Positions 10,721 through 22,517 of a DNA stretch of 64,000 bases are shown piece after piece; the first letter of the stretch is position 1, and the number at the start of each line of letters is the position of its first letter. Under the pieces are notes generated by a model. That model had not been told where the DNA came from. It saw only the letters and a program-made list of their open reading frames with translations, and searched no databases. Source of the stretch: Galerina marginata (taxonomy: Eukaryota; Basidiomycota; Agaricomycetes; Agaricales; Galerinaceae). The DNA lies in the NCBI GenBank assembly GCA_023014335.1, contig JAECYW010000003.1, forward strand, positions 3,906,001-3,970,000. The letters run 5' to 3'. Made by a program: the position numbers and the translations under genes.

Positions 10721-12838
10721 ATGGATTATCACAACGTTCCGGTGAGTATTCAAGATACTTACATATCGACCCTTGACAAGCTTGACACTTACGGGTTATT
10801 TAGACTGAGCCCACAAGGGACAAAGTGGATGGACAACATTGGACGACAGTGCGAGAACTGTGGATGCGGAAAGATAAAGAGCAGTGCGAAAGTTGGAAAG
10901 ACGAGGTTCAGAATGTTCTGATCTTCGTGGGTCGCCTTTTGTATCAGCTTGTTTTTGTAAACCGACACTAACTTACATGCGCAACAGTCTGGTTTATTCT
11001 CTGCCATCGTGACCGCTTTCCTTATCACATCGCAAACGGACTTCCAACCGGATCCAGCTCAGGAAAGCGTTGAGCTCTTGAGGCAGATTGCCGCCCAGTC
11101 GGCGGGTAAAATTTGGGTCGCCGAAGTTGAACCGGGAATTGACCCTATCAGCATCTGGGTGAATGTCTGCTGGTTCCTCAGCTTAGTGCTGAGCCTTACG
11201 ACTGCACTGGTGGGGATTGTCTCCCTCCAATGGATACGATCTCACCTGCGCAGACTAAGCGACGGAGCCGATTCTCTAGGTCTCAGTCGCATGCACTCTC
11301 TCGCCCTCCGCCAATCCCTTATCCCTCTTGTATTTACTTCACTCCCAATTATTCTCATTTTCGGCCTTACCTTCTTTCTTATTGGCCTCATTGTGTTCCT
11401 CTTCAAGATCAATCGTCCTGTCGCAATTCCCATTACCATTGCCATTACATGTACGTTCGCATTCCTCGTTATCACAACTAGTCTTCCTGTGTTACAATCG
11501 TTCCCTGTGGGTCGGCCAAGTGACAATCCAGAATGTTTTCCATCTCTATATCGATCTCCACAGTCGAGTCTATTCCTTGGTCGGACAGATTGGGAATCAC
11601 GAAGCAAAGTCTGGCTTCAGCACCGCACAAACTACTTGGTTGATGGGAAGAGACCACTCGCCCATCTAGAGTCTGTCCGCGCGGACACCGAGTCGAAGAC
11701 ATTCGCATATGACACCATTGAGGCCCTTCGTTCGGTGCAAGAAAGTCGGTCTGCAGAAAGTGAAAATGAAAGGACGGCACTCGCAAAATGCCTTGCTGAA
11801 GTTCTTCCCGTCCACTTGGACCTCTTCCCGACGGAAGATCTCGCGGACCTTATTCCATACCTCTCACCTTCCGAGTATGTGCCTTCTGCAGTCTTCCTGC
11901 GAGAAGACTCAGCAACCAGAGAGGATCTCAGCGCGGTGGCTCTCTTACAAATTGCTACCTGCAAGGGTCACCCTTTTCAAAGCACCGACCTCGTCAAGGC
12001 CTGTATCCGTGTCACACGTTGGCTGTTCGAACGGCCTCGAATTTTGGATTTAGTCCCAAAAAAACAGCCCCTTCATCTTATCTCCAAGCCTGGTAAGTCT
12101 CGCTTCCTTCCTTAGTATCACAACTTTTCATTGATATCGTACCTAGACAAACTCTCTCCCGACTCACTCGAGGCGCTCATCGACGCCCTCTCACGTTTTT
12201 TTAGTTTCGCTGTAGATTTCCTGCCAAACAGTCAAACCATCGGCCAAACGACATATACGTCACCCTACACCTATTGGTTCTTGGTCCTATCCGCCAAGAT
12301 CCTTACTGAGTGTTCACTCTCCGAGGAACTGCAGGCGAGGCATTCATACATTCTAAGCATAATTGCTGTTCGCCTGGGTAAAAGGCAGCAAGGCGACTAT
12401 CTCTTCTACACCGCATCGATCTACGCCGGCAAAATTTCCACCTCTCCGGCGATGCTATCGTCACAATTTTGTGGCAATTTTCTTCGTGCTGTGAAATGCT
12501 ATCGCGACGATCACCTTAAGGACGATCCAAACTATCTGAAGTCACCGCTGCGGAAAACAGTGAACGCCGACGAGGTTGCGTGGGTTGTCATCGATCAGGC
12601 ACTTGAAGCGGATGCATCAGGTACCACATTCATGTCCGACTCACATGGGGCCAACGACATGATGGCGGCGCACCGTCCTCATTCTCATGCTCACAACCAG
12701 AACCACACGTTAGCTGAGGGAGGGGAATCCGGTGGACGAACTGGGGATGCTGGTGAGTCGCCTTGTTGAGGACATTGAAGTAGATTTTCGAAGCTCTAAC
12801 ATTTGACTACAGTTATCTGTATGACGAGCACCGAGTGA
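10721..12838 (+). CDS. DUF6535-family membrane protein
   Basis: Five exons rebuilt in frame: 10721-10741, 10804-10926, 10988-12092, 12147-12752 and 12813-12838, with consensus GT-AG introns, giving about 626 residues. The first half has the DUF6535 pattern: EQCESWKDEVQNVLIFSGLFS across the second splice, AIVTAFLITSQTDFQPDP, then two long hydrophobic segments (WFLSLVLSLTTALVGIVSLQW; IPLVFTSLPIILIFGLTFF) and a third helix (AITCTFAFLVITTSLPVL). The remainder is soluble and not recognised. The family is abundant in mushroom genomes, and its function is unknown to me. The start at 10721 is chosen because its frame joins exon 2; it is the least certain part. All exons are open, so the gene is probably functional. 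Confidence 0.85.
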
Positions 12839-12997
12839 GGTAGACTTTATGTGCGCCTTTGAGGCGCCTCAACCATTCCTTTAGATCATTCGATTCGTAC
12901 TGGCCAGTGCTTTTGTAGCTTTTGGTTGGGCATACTGTATCTTTACTCGACTACTTGACATTCTAGGCACATCAAGAAAATTTGATTATAATTATCA

Positions 12998-15407
12998 CTA
13001 GGTCCCCGCTCCCGCTCCCGCCGAGTCTGGCGGAAGTCGCTTTTCAATCTCACTTTTGATGGTCTGCTCTGGGTTAGTGGTAAATCCCACGACCGAATCA
13101 ATGTTGTCAAGGCTCTCTCTTTCGAGGACAGCTTTATGACGCTTGACAACCCTCGAAACAACATCGTTCGACAACTCTCTCGGAGGGTCGGAAGGCAAGG
13201 TATCATTGAAGATGCCATGCAGGACCAAAACGAGATTGACAACGTACGTTGCCAGAAGTTTTGCCGTTGACGGACTGTTTTAAAAGAGGCATAAACAAGT
13301 GAATTTTTGTGGGATGGAGATGTACGTACTATCGTTGATATCTGTCGTAAAGGTAGTGGATAGCACCAGAGCTGAGCCCGAAGCGCTCCAGCAGGGAAAC
13401 CAGTTCTTTCGCGCCGCCGGTGCCAAAACCCGGCACATATGCTGGGCGAAATCTAAAACACGGGCGAAACGAAAATTAGACCCCTTTATTCATGAATCCT
13501 ACTCGTGTCGAAGGAAACGCACGATATCTGGTCGGCCTTATTCTCAATAAGAGGTTTGACAAGGCCAATGATTTCAGTAAAAAAGTTGATCCCTGACAAG
13601 ATCTAAAATGCGCATCAACGACAACATAAAATTGAGAGAAGCTCGATAATAGCTAACCCCGGTCGGGTCGTAAAAGTTCCACACTTTTAAAACGTCATCG
13701 TGAAGGCGGTGGATGCAGTCCATTAGGATCTGGCCTTCAAAGGCGTTGCTTTGGCCGAGATCTAGCCAATACTCTGCATCAAGCTTGTGAGCCCGACGTT
13801 CAGATTAGTAGAAAGAAATGAACTTACTCTTAAAACCTTCGCTGACGACGCAAAATGAGCGCAGATCTGGAATTACTGAGAGACCGTGGACAATACCTGA
13901 TAGAGACCTCGACCTTCTGGCGAGCGTTGACCTGCTGGGCTGCAACCCAAAGAACCTCCAGTTCATGCTCAACGTCTTTTAAGATGTCACGGGTAACCTT
14001 GGTTAGGTCGATGAGCGTCTCTGTAATATGACCGGCGTTAATAGGTAATGACTGAAGTAAAGAAATGTACAAACGTTTCGCGCTGGTGTCCTTCGTTGTT
14101 ACTTTCACACAAGGTAACGAGCGATCTATCGATAACCCCACTAAGTCCTTCTGCAGAGCAGTGACTAACTGAGCAAAGGAGGCCGATGCCATTTTTTCCG
14201 CAGTTGCTGGGTTGTCTTGGTAGCACTGGTTTACAAGGAAATCGTACTTGGTGAAGACCGCGATGATGGGAATGCTCACTACGTAACGATAAGCAAAGAA
14301 TCAAGCAATGAAGGGGCTACTGTCACATTCTTGGGCCAGTCGCAAGAGCTTCTCGTCACCTGTTTGTAGTAGTCTTGCCCCAGTTCTGGGGGTCTCAACA
14401 CAAAACCTACCGAGACAAAGAATAATAAGCGAACATGGACTGTTGGGCGACTTGGACCCACCATATAGCGTGAATCTTTTCAGGGAGCTCATATTGTTGA
14501 CGCTTTTCTAAGTATGTTTTCACGTTCTCCCAGTTGGCGTTGGAACCGGGCTCAAAACCCATGCTGTCGTGGAGAATAAAGCGAGGGTTCTCTGCTGACG
14601 TGTGTTCGTACTCGATGTTGGCGTGTCCGGCACGATCATGCGCGATATCAATCTATAGATATGAGCTAATCTCTCCTAGAAATTGCGACATGAAGCGAAC
14701 CTTGTCTTCGCCGATATTGAAAATATTTGCGATGAGAGAGGACTTCCCTATACCAGACTACTCCTAGATGTGAGTGCGATTACATAGCCTGACCGAATCA
14801 AAGCATTCACTTTTCCAACGAGAACGATGCGAAACCTCTTACATGTGTCAGGCTGTGATTTCTTTCTGTCAGTGGTGTGCTCACCTTGGGCATGCCCCTA
14901 GTGTATCATCCACTTGAGAGGGCAAGCTTGTCGGGACGGCGGGTATCTGGGGCTCTTGCTTGTCTTTGGGAGCAGCCATTTCTGTGGCTACGGGTTGGGC
15001 GCCATCTCGTGTCCGATGTTAATGTCATTCAATGGAAGGAGTCAGCGTATCAGATCTCACCTCGACCGATAATGGAACTCAGTGGAGCGCTTGATAGATC
15101 TGGAGAGTGGGCTGAGTCTGCTAGATCTGCGAGAAAGGAATTCAGGACAGTTGAGAGTAAATACCCTGATGCGAGGTAGCATTGCCGGCTGGAGAAAGGT
15201 TGAATCGTCCTCGTCGTCAATTGAGATGGAGCCAATAAACTCACGTGCGACTGGCTCTGCAGTTCCTGCGTCATTGCCTGGGACCTGATTGTGAACACCA
15301 GACGCAGAGGAGACGTGACCCAGTTGCTTAATCCAACCCCAAAGACGTTTTAGAAAGTTGGCTCTGCCTTTCTTCTTTGCTGAAGTTGATGGACGTTGGT
15401 TGGCCAT
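12998..15407 (-). CDS. G-domain P-loop GTPase (minus)
   Basis: Starts MANQRPSTSAKKKGRANF with a basic N-terminus. The G domain is split by introns: RFRIVLVGK joins SGIGKSS (G1/P-loop) after removal of an intron spanning about 14762-14803. Then come FILHDSMGFEPGS (G3), IHAIWFCVETPR, IPIIAVFTKYDFLV (G4, TKYD). The C-terminal part includes YWLDLGQSNAFEGQILMDCI, AYVPGFGTGGAKELVSLLE and LLATYVVNLVLVLHGIF, a layout seen in mushroom G-domain proteins that end in a hydrophobic helix pair. At least seven introns are required and some boundaries, notably between residue 80 and the P-loop, are not resolved. Probably functional; substrate unknown. Confidence 0.8.
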
Positions 15408-15721
15408 GGAGATGAGAGCGAGATGCAAGATTGAGGCAAGACACAAGGTAGCCGAAAGGCATCTGTCGTTGTGGGCATTCGCACAGCCTAAATACTGTCA
15501 TGGTTCGACAAACAACGTTATGCCTTGAGGAGGTCGACTGGAGCTGTCAAGATCTATAATCTGAACTGCCCGGTTTTTTATAAATAGGACTCTACCTCTC
15601 GCCGGTCCCTGGGATTAATAATAATTATCATGCATGTCAGCCTCTGGCCAGGTCACGGGAAGGCCATGTAAGCCTCCGCTCGCAAACGAAGCTTCTGTTG
15701 TATTCGACTACCTTCATCGAG
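15408..15721. promoter_or_regulatory. Divergent promoter of the two GTPase genes
   Basis: This 314-bp gap separates two GTPase genes transcribed away from each other. A TATA-like TATAAATA at 15579-15586 is oriented toward the plus-strand gene, 136 bp before its ATG. No other motif was identified. Confidence 0.5.
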
Positions 15722-16931
15722 ATGCCTGATGAACGCCAACACATCGTCAAAAAGACCAAAGAACTTCTCAGTGGACTGAAGAAGACCCTCGGACTTGGAT
15801 CGCAGCGTACTCCTCATAGCCGCTCGCACTCGCTTGCAAGCCTTGTCACTCCGCCAGTCCTTACCGCGCCAGTTTCTCCCATGCCTTCAGCCGCTCCGCT
15901 ACCTGCTGTGACAATTGACCTGGACGAAGCAGCGAAACTCCGAGCCAAGTACACCCACTTTCGCATTCTTGTTATTGGGAGGGCAAATGCTGGAAAAACA
16001 ACACTGCTAAAGCGGGTGTGCAACACGACTGAGGAGCCATCCATTTACGACAAGGACAAAAAACTGGTGAGTTATCGGCTTATCGTGATACCCCACGCTC
16101 ATCGTTTCTTCGCCAACAGCTTGAACCGACCTCGAAGGTGTGATCTTGGTGATTTCTTCACCTACCTTAAATCAGATGACCGAGTTTGACACTGTAGCGG
16201 GGGGAGCACAACATTCGTCATTCATTCACATTCAAGAGCAACCCAGGGTTCATCTTTCACGACTCTCCTGGATTTGAGGCTGGGGGTGAGGAGGAACTGA
16301 AGGATGTGATGACTTTCATTCAACAGAGCTCAAAGGCCAAGAATGTCAATGATCAAATCCATGTAATCTGGTATTTTTTTTGTTGCCTTCCTTAATGTAG
16401 CCCAGGTGACAATGTGCTTAGGTTCTGCTTTGAGCCAAATGTAGCACGCCCTTTGCTACCATTGGAAGTCGAGTTCTTCAACAAGGATCGCACCTGGAGT
16501 GGTAAGCCCACTCAGATTGTTGAAACAAAAACTGACAAGACACAGTTCCAGTTGTGGCGATCTTCATGAAATTTGATGACCTCATAACACAGGTCCTTGA
16601 GAGGAACAAAAAACCTGAGGAGAATATGAACAAGGCTTTGGAGACCTTGGAGATTAAGTTCAAGCAGCCGCTCAGCAGCTACAAGTTCCAACCTCATGCT
16701 TATGTGCACTTTAATGGTAGACCATTTGACATTCAACAGCTGATCTTGGGACTGATGCTATATCCAGCTATCCACAAGGACAAAGGTAACCATCAGGAAC
16801 AGGTTGGGGAACTAATCAAACAGACAGCAGCATCAATGGACAACTTTGCACTGAAAATGCTATTTGTCACCATCCAACAGAATAACTTGGAGGTTTGTAT
16901 TGAATATGCAGTGAATGAGTATGTCGCCTAG
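15722..16931 (+). CDS. G-domain P-loop GTPase (plus)
   Basis: Five exons rebuilt in frame: 15722-16066, 16120-16137 (18 nt), 16198-16370, 16422-16501 and 16546-16931, about 333 residues. Motifs: RILVIGRANAGKTTLLKRV (G1), RGEHNIRHSFTFKSNPGFIFHDSPGFEAG (switch and G3, DSPG), DQIHVIWFCFEPN across a splice, and VPVVAIFMKFDDL, where the usual T/NKxD G4 motif is MKFD. An upstream in-frame ATG exists at 15698. The 18-nt micro-exon is needed to keep frame and encodes LEPTSK. It ends with a mostly helical segment. Divergently paired with the GTPase at 12998-15407, but the two differ enough not to be a recent duplication. Confidence 0.85.
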
Positions 16932-17407
16932 TTGTCCACCCTACTGCAACTTATCCTTCACTTTAGGTATATCTTTAATTCAACTAAGACAATAGTAGGT
17001 TTCCCCAGGAATTCTAGATATGTCACAACTCAAGTCAATAAAGGGGGACTTAATTTACAAGGCTGCAAGTTGGTTTGGGCACTGCTACGGGAAGGTATGT
17101 AATCATGTTAAATGAATGTCTTGAAGCCAGGACTGACATTGACAAGAATCATGTGAGAATCATACTGTATGCTGAGAATTGAACACTGCAATGACAGATT
17201 TTAGGATGTAAGTTATGTTGCCCAGTTATAAAAGGCAATATTGACGCAAATATGTAGTATGTAAGTGTGATGATAGGGGATTTGGACAATTTTCTGACAA
17301 GCAGCTTTGAAGGGGCATGAGGTAAGAATTGTATAGATGGAAGGCTAATGTCTGACTATTGGGTACAGGAGGTAATTAGCAGATTATAAAGTTGATTTTC
17401 AGTGCAA
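16932..17407. other. Gene-free spacer
   Basis: AT-rich plus-strand DNA between the GTPase stop and the minisatellite. A few splice-like sites, no recognisable coding sequence. Confidence 0.4.
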
Positions 17408-18945
17408 AAATTGGTTGCTGACCTTGCCTGCATTAAATTGTCTCCAGTATGTGAGTTGTGTGTGCCTTCTCTGCTTGATTTTGGTTGCTGATCTTGCCTG
17501 CATCAAATCCCATCCAGCATGTGAGTTGTGTGTGTGCCTTATGTGCTTGATTTTGATTGCTGACCTTGCCTGCATCAAATCCCATCCAGGCAGTGAGTTG
17601 TGTGTGTGCATTCTGGGCTTGATTTTGATTGCTGACCATGCCTGCATCAAATCCCATCCAGGGAGTGAGTTGTGTGTGTGCATTCTGTGCTTGATTTTGA
17701 TTGCTGACCATGCCTGCATCAAATTCCATCCAGACAGTGAGTTGTGTGTGCATTCTGTGCTTGATTTTGATTGCTGACCATGCCTGCATCAAATCCCATC
17801 CAGGGAGTGAGTTGTGTGTGTGCATTCTGTGCTTGATTTTGATTGCTGACCTTGTCTGCATCAAATCTCATCCAGCTTGTGAGTTGTGTGTGCATTCTGT
17901 GCTTGATTTTGATTGCTGACCTTGTCTGCATTAAATCTCATCCAGTTTGTGAGTTGTGTGTGCCTTATGTGCTTGATTTTGATTGCTGACATTGCCTGCA
18001 TCAAATCCCATCCAGGCAGTGAGTTGTGTGTGCCTTATGTAGTTGATTTTGATTGCTGACCATGCCTGCATCAAATCCCATCCAGGGAGTGAGTTGTGTG
18101 TGCATTCTGTGCCTGATTTTGATTGCTGACCTTGCCTGCATCAAATCCCATCCAGGCAGTGAGTTGTGTGTGCCTTATGTAGTTGATTTTGATTGCTGAC
18201 CTTGTCTGCATCAAATCCCATCCAGGGAGTGAGTTGTGTGTGTGCATTCTGGGCTTGATTTTGATTGCTGACCTTGCCTGCATCAAATCCCATCCAGGCA
18301 GTGAGTTGTGTGTGTATTCTGTGCTTGATTTTGATTGCTGACCTTGTCTGCATCAAATCTCATCCAGACAGTGAGTTGTGTGTGTGTATTCTGTGCTTGA
18401 TTTTGATTGCTGACCTTGCCTGCATCAAATCCCATCCAGGGAGTGAGTTGTGTGTGCATTCTGGGCTTGATTTTGATTGCTGACCTTGTCTGCATCAAAT
18501 CTCATTCAGATAGTGAGTTGTATGTGTGCATTCTGGGCTTGATTTTGATTGCTGACCTTGTCTGCATCAAATCCCATCCAGGGAGTGAGTTGTGTGTGTG
18601 CATTCTGTGCTTGATTTTGATTGCTGACCATGCCTGCATCAAATCCTATCCAGGGAGTGAGTTGTGTGTGCATTCTGTGCTTGATTTTGATTGCTGACCT
18701 TGCCTGCATCAAATCCCATCCAGGCTGTGAGTTGTGTGTGTGTATTCTGTGCTTGATTTTGATTGCTGACCATGCCTGCATCAAATCCCATCCAGCCAGT
18801 GAGTTGTGTGTGCCTTATGTGCTTGATTTTGATTGCTGACCTTGCCTGCATCAAATTCCATCCAGGCAGTGAGTTGTGTGTGCCTTATGTGCTTGATTTT
18901 GATTGCTGATCTTGCCTGCATCAAATCCCATCCAGACAGTGAGTC
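17408..18945. repeat. Minisatellite, about 22 copies of a 70/72-bp unit
   Basis: The unit contains TTGATTTTGATTGCTGACC, TTGCCTGCATCAAATCCCAT and CCAGGCAGTGAGTTGTGTG. Most copies differ only in the number of TG dinucleotides (70 versus 72 bp) and in a few recurrent alternatives (GCC/GTC, CTTATG/CATTCTG, GGGAG/GGCAG/AGACAG). The first copy is the most diverged. Because 70 and 72 are not multiples of three, the open frames that span parts of the array (cysteine-rich on plus, repeats of GWDLMQA on minus) are chance products of the repeat and not a protein. Confidence 0.95.
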
Positions 18946-19277
18946 ATATGCACTCAATCTACTCAATCTTCAACACTGACATATTATCTCATCCATTATT
19001 TAGTTTGTAAGTTCTCTAATTCCTCATTTTCCCTACACTTCTTTATCAGAGCTGCGTTTCATAGTCAGATGCTGTTCAAAGCATTGTTTACACTCAATTC
19101 AAAGTAAATTTATCTTATCTTCTCACTCTTCTCTGCTCATTATGTCCAATTCCTATAGGTGCCATCTTTGACTGCTTTTATAGGTCTGATTGCTGGCCTC
19201 CCCCTTACTGCAATGATTTTTTTCTTATAGTACTATGTTTAGCTATCATCATCTGTCTGGAACATTCCTTCTGGCTT

Positions 19278-19604
19278 ATGCAAAATGGCTCCAGTTCCAC
19301 TGAAAGCTTTATCGAAACCTTCCGCACTTCTATTGGAGAATTTGTGATTGTTCATCAAAAATTAGAAGACTACTTGAAATCCAAGAAGAGTAAGGACTGG
19401 TTCAAAGCAAAATATTGTCCCTCCCGCAATGAGTGTGCCGAATTTCGGAAGATCATTTTTAACAACCTTCTCTGTAAGGCCAGTCAATTTCTTTCTTACT
19501 CTTGTATTGATGATACAATAAAATATTTTCAGCTCCTTCTAATCCCTCCATTGGATATTAGAATCTGCAGACCATTTGTGTGGGTTACTGGAAGTCCAAT
19601 GTAA
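19278..19604 (+). CDS. Small hypothetical protein
   Basis: A 108-codon open frame starting MQNGSSSTESFIETFRTS. The first 75 residues look protein-like (EFVIVHQKLEDYLKSKKSKDW is helical and charged), but the C-terminal third is hydrophobic and unlike a real end. I do not recognise it. It may be an exon of a larger gene cut off by the minisatellite, or a transposon gag piece. Confidence 0.35.
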   Translation: MQNGSSSTESFIETFRTSIGEFVIVHQKLEDYLKSKKSKDWFKAKYCPSRNECAEFRKIIFNNLLCKASQFLSYSCIDDTIKYFQLLLIPPLDIRICRPFVWVTGSPM

Positions 19605-19963
19605 CAATATGTTGGACAACACTCAGTTTCACGCAACAAGAATATGACCAGTTTATGATTTGTGTGTTTATGTGAGTACAGGAAAAAGAGGTGGGGAAAT
19701 CGGAAGAAAGAAAAGGAAATCATCTGGAGGTTCTTATATAGAAAGTTAGTGTTCATCAGTAAAGAGTAATCATGTGACCAGGATTACACCCTCTCCTCCC
19801 CACGAGCATAAGGCCACCCAGAAAAAATCAACCAGATAGAGAGGAAAAGGGTCAGGCAGGATTGAAGATACATACAATGCACAGTTTAGGTGCATCAAAA
19901 CCCAGTAGGAGGAAAGCTACCGGCTGGCCTAGGAAGAACATGAATGGTACATAAGAAAAAATC

Positions 19964-20870
19964 CTATGCCATCTTCTTTTTGGCCAGCCAAATGTCAAGT
20001 GCCTCAGTATTCTTGAGCTCCATGCCTAATAACCAGCAATCTTCTTCAGGTCCATATCCCATCCAACACACGACATAATGATAGCCTCTAACATATTGCC
20101 TTTTCTCAGTAATGTCACAAATGAAATATTCAGTGTCTCTGTCTTCAGTCATCATTGGTGGTGGTTTGCTGAATTCACAGCCAGGAATAGTGACAAATCA
20201 TTTTCAACATACAGAATTATGACTGAGGTGTGGAAGGTTGGGAAGATATTTTGGGAATTTGGAAGATCCAGGGTGACAGTTGATTGCTCTTTGTTGACAT
20301 CTATTGTAGTATATGGTCCATCAAAGTGTGGCATAAATTTGGAAATTCATTTTTTGCCAGTTTTCTTGTATTCATTGCAGCAGTTTATGGTTGAGAGACG
20401 TACACAGCTGCCTATTGCAAACAGAAAAGTTAGTGTTCAAGATTTATTTGCTTGAGCAGATTGAGAGATCTTAGCGCAAAGAAGATTATCCTGGGCTTCC
20501 ATTGTTACCACCTCTAAGTCTTTTATCAGCTTCCAGGCACAGTCAACTTCTGGAGTATCTTTGAAGTAAGCTCTAGGAAGCAAAGGAGGAACAATGCATG
20601 CACTGTGGCCCATGCAAAGGTGAAATGGTGAGAAGCCCATGGATTTGTTTACCATATTCATGATGTTGAGGCTAGTGTTTGGAAGTCCAGGTTCAAGACT
20701 GCAGCCTATGCTGTTATATGAAGCAATCAGGTAGATAACTTGACCAAAGTAGATCTTGCATCAGAAAGGTAATTTGACCTGTTGGGCAGTTTACCAACAT
20801 GATGTATATTCTGCTCACCTATGATATACTGCGACATTGTTGAAGGGACAGCCCTTGGTCCAGCCCTGAA
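19964..20870 (-). mobile_element. Ty3/gypsy chromovirus remnant (integrase end plus chromodomain)
   Basis: Minus-strand frames give, in order, NKSMGFSPFHLCMGHSA (integrase catalytic-domain end), PHFDGPYTTIDVN and LDLPNSQNIFPTFHTS (integrase C-terminal barrel), and then a chromodomain: EYFICDITEKRQ, HYVVCWMGYGPEEDCW, ELKNTEALDIW. This is the 3' end of a chromovirus pol gene. Stops and frame changes separate the pieces, so it is dead. Reverse transcriptase and protease are not present in the window. Confidence 0.85.
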
Positions 20871-21860
20871 TTTTTCAATTTTACAAGCTCTTCTCTCTCA
20901 AATTTAGATAGAAATGAAGTATATTGAACATCCCGGACAGTACACGCAGAGCATAGACTAAAGAAAACTATTGTACGCGACGGAACACTGTGATAAAATA
21001 ATAGTATTCATAACTACGGTACCACAAAACGTACGGTGAATACATTAATGGACGGTGCTATGAACGCGAGCCAACCCAAGCACCCACTACAGATAAGCGC
21101 GGGTCTTTAGCGCTCAATGTGAACCAAAACAATGCAGTGATTGCCTTTATTATCGCATGCCGTCTCGGCACGATCCGAATAAGATGGGAAGCGGGCCCGA
21201 GAAGTCAGAACACGAGTCGCAGATATTCCCATGCTTACTGAAGAGATTCGCAGAACCCTTGAAAGAACCGAAGAACGGAGATAAGTCCAATTTGAGCTAT
21301 GTACGGTACCTCCGACTTCACTGACAGGGCATACCTATATTTAGCAAAGAGTGTAGCACGTGAACAAGTTAACATGCGGGAGACTTAGAACACAAGACAG
21401 GAATGCCATGCTGAACGTACCGTACATTGATACACGGTATAAGGAATTAATGGGGAGTTCTACAAACGGGGACAGGAATTATTAAATCCACGGAGATATT
21501 TCTCCTTTCGGTTGTAGGCACCCGGAGATATTGATGAAACAAGTTAACCAGTGAGCATATGGACTGTTCCACACGGTACGGTTCTATCAAAGGACAGTAT
21601 TATTGCATAAAGGAGTTACAGGACTCAGACCTAACAGGGACGCGTACCAATAACTCCTCTTTTGCACAGTTAAATCTGGTTCACGACTTAGTAAGATACC
21701 AGTACTTGCATGGGACCGGAGGTTTGTAAAAGGATGGTGCTCCGAAATAACACATGTAAAATTAGTATCACATAATATAAAGTTAGTAGACATTTGTAGC
21801 ACAATAACAAGCAATTTACCACCCACGAAATTATATTTGGACGGTTCATACGAGCTGCCT
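20871..21860. other. Non-coding, enriched in ACGGTA/TACCGT
   Basis: No coding sequence recognised. The hexamer ACGGTA or its complement recurs several times between about 21015 and 21585 (near 21017, 21302, 21418, 21435, 21575), sometimes as GTACGGTACC. This may be an old repeat or LTR-internal DNA. Confidence 0.35.
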
Positions 21861-22270
21861 AAGTGACTTCGACGTGTTGACTTGTCTTCGAGGAATTTTG
21901 AATAGTATTTGACTTGAAAGAATTTCACCTTTGTGATCAGAGTGAGAGTACTTTTGTGACAGCCTCTCCAGCCTCTCACGTACTCTCTCTCTCTCTCCGA
22001 TTACTAACTAAAGCCTACGTTGTCAATCCGGTTCCATACTCTTAGTAGTTGTACTTTCTACGATGATTTCTTTGATTCCTTTAAACACTGTATATCACTA
22101 AGTTGATAAGATTAGATAATTCGTCTTAGTCAGCCTGATTGCTATGTATATAAAGTCAGTCTGCGCCTCGAGGCGAATATCATTATCTTTTACCCCTCAA
22201 CCATCTCTTCGAGAGATCATTGAGTTCTCGTATTAGAATACGACGATCTAAGGTATATTCTCTCTCAGGC
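21861..22270 (+). mobile_element. LTR-like segment with TATA box
   Basis: The stretch contains (CT)n at about 21983-21998, a TATATAAAG box at 22147-22155, and a pyrimidine-rich leader ending near 22205, an arrangement common in LTRs. I could not define its ends or a matching second LTR, so this is a weak call. Confidence 0.3.
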
Positions 22271-22517
22271 GCACTGGGAGTTGGATCGAAGCCGTTGGAC
22301 TTTGGCTTATGAAGTCTCAACTGCTTCCTGACCGAAAGATCTTGTCTTGCTTCATTTCGGGTCTCACACCTCCGTTTGCAGTTAACCCTCGAGTTCCCCT
22401 TTAGCTTCGAAGGACGAACACTCTCGGCCTTCACAAAGGTGGACACTGTGGGAGACGATCTCGAGTCACTAGTGGCTACCATATTTTTCATATAAGCAAG
22501 GCAATTTGATTGAAAGG

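Noticed and set aside
13000..13250. Plus-strand frame opposite the GTPase 3' exon (RSRSRRVWRKSLFNLTFDGLL)
   Set aside because: The minus frame continues the GTPase protein and fits the family's C-terminal region, so the plus frame is a shadow.
17408..18945. Possible CRISPR array
   Set aside because: There are no unique spacers; whole units are repeated head to tail, and the genome is eukaryotic.
17399..18966. Series of 60-143-codon open frames on both strands of the minisatellite (cysteine-rich on plus, GWDLMQA repeats on minus)
   Set aside because: Unit lengths of 70 and 72 bp change frame from unit to unit and the peptides are simply translated repeat; no splice or start context supports a gene.
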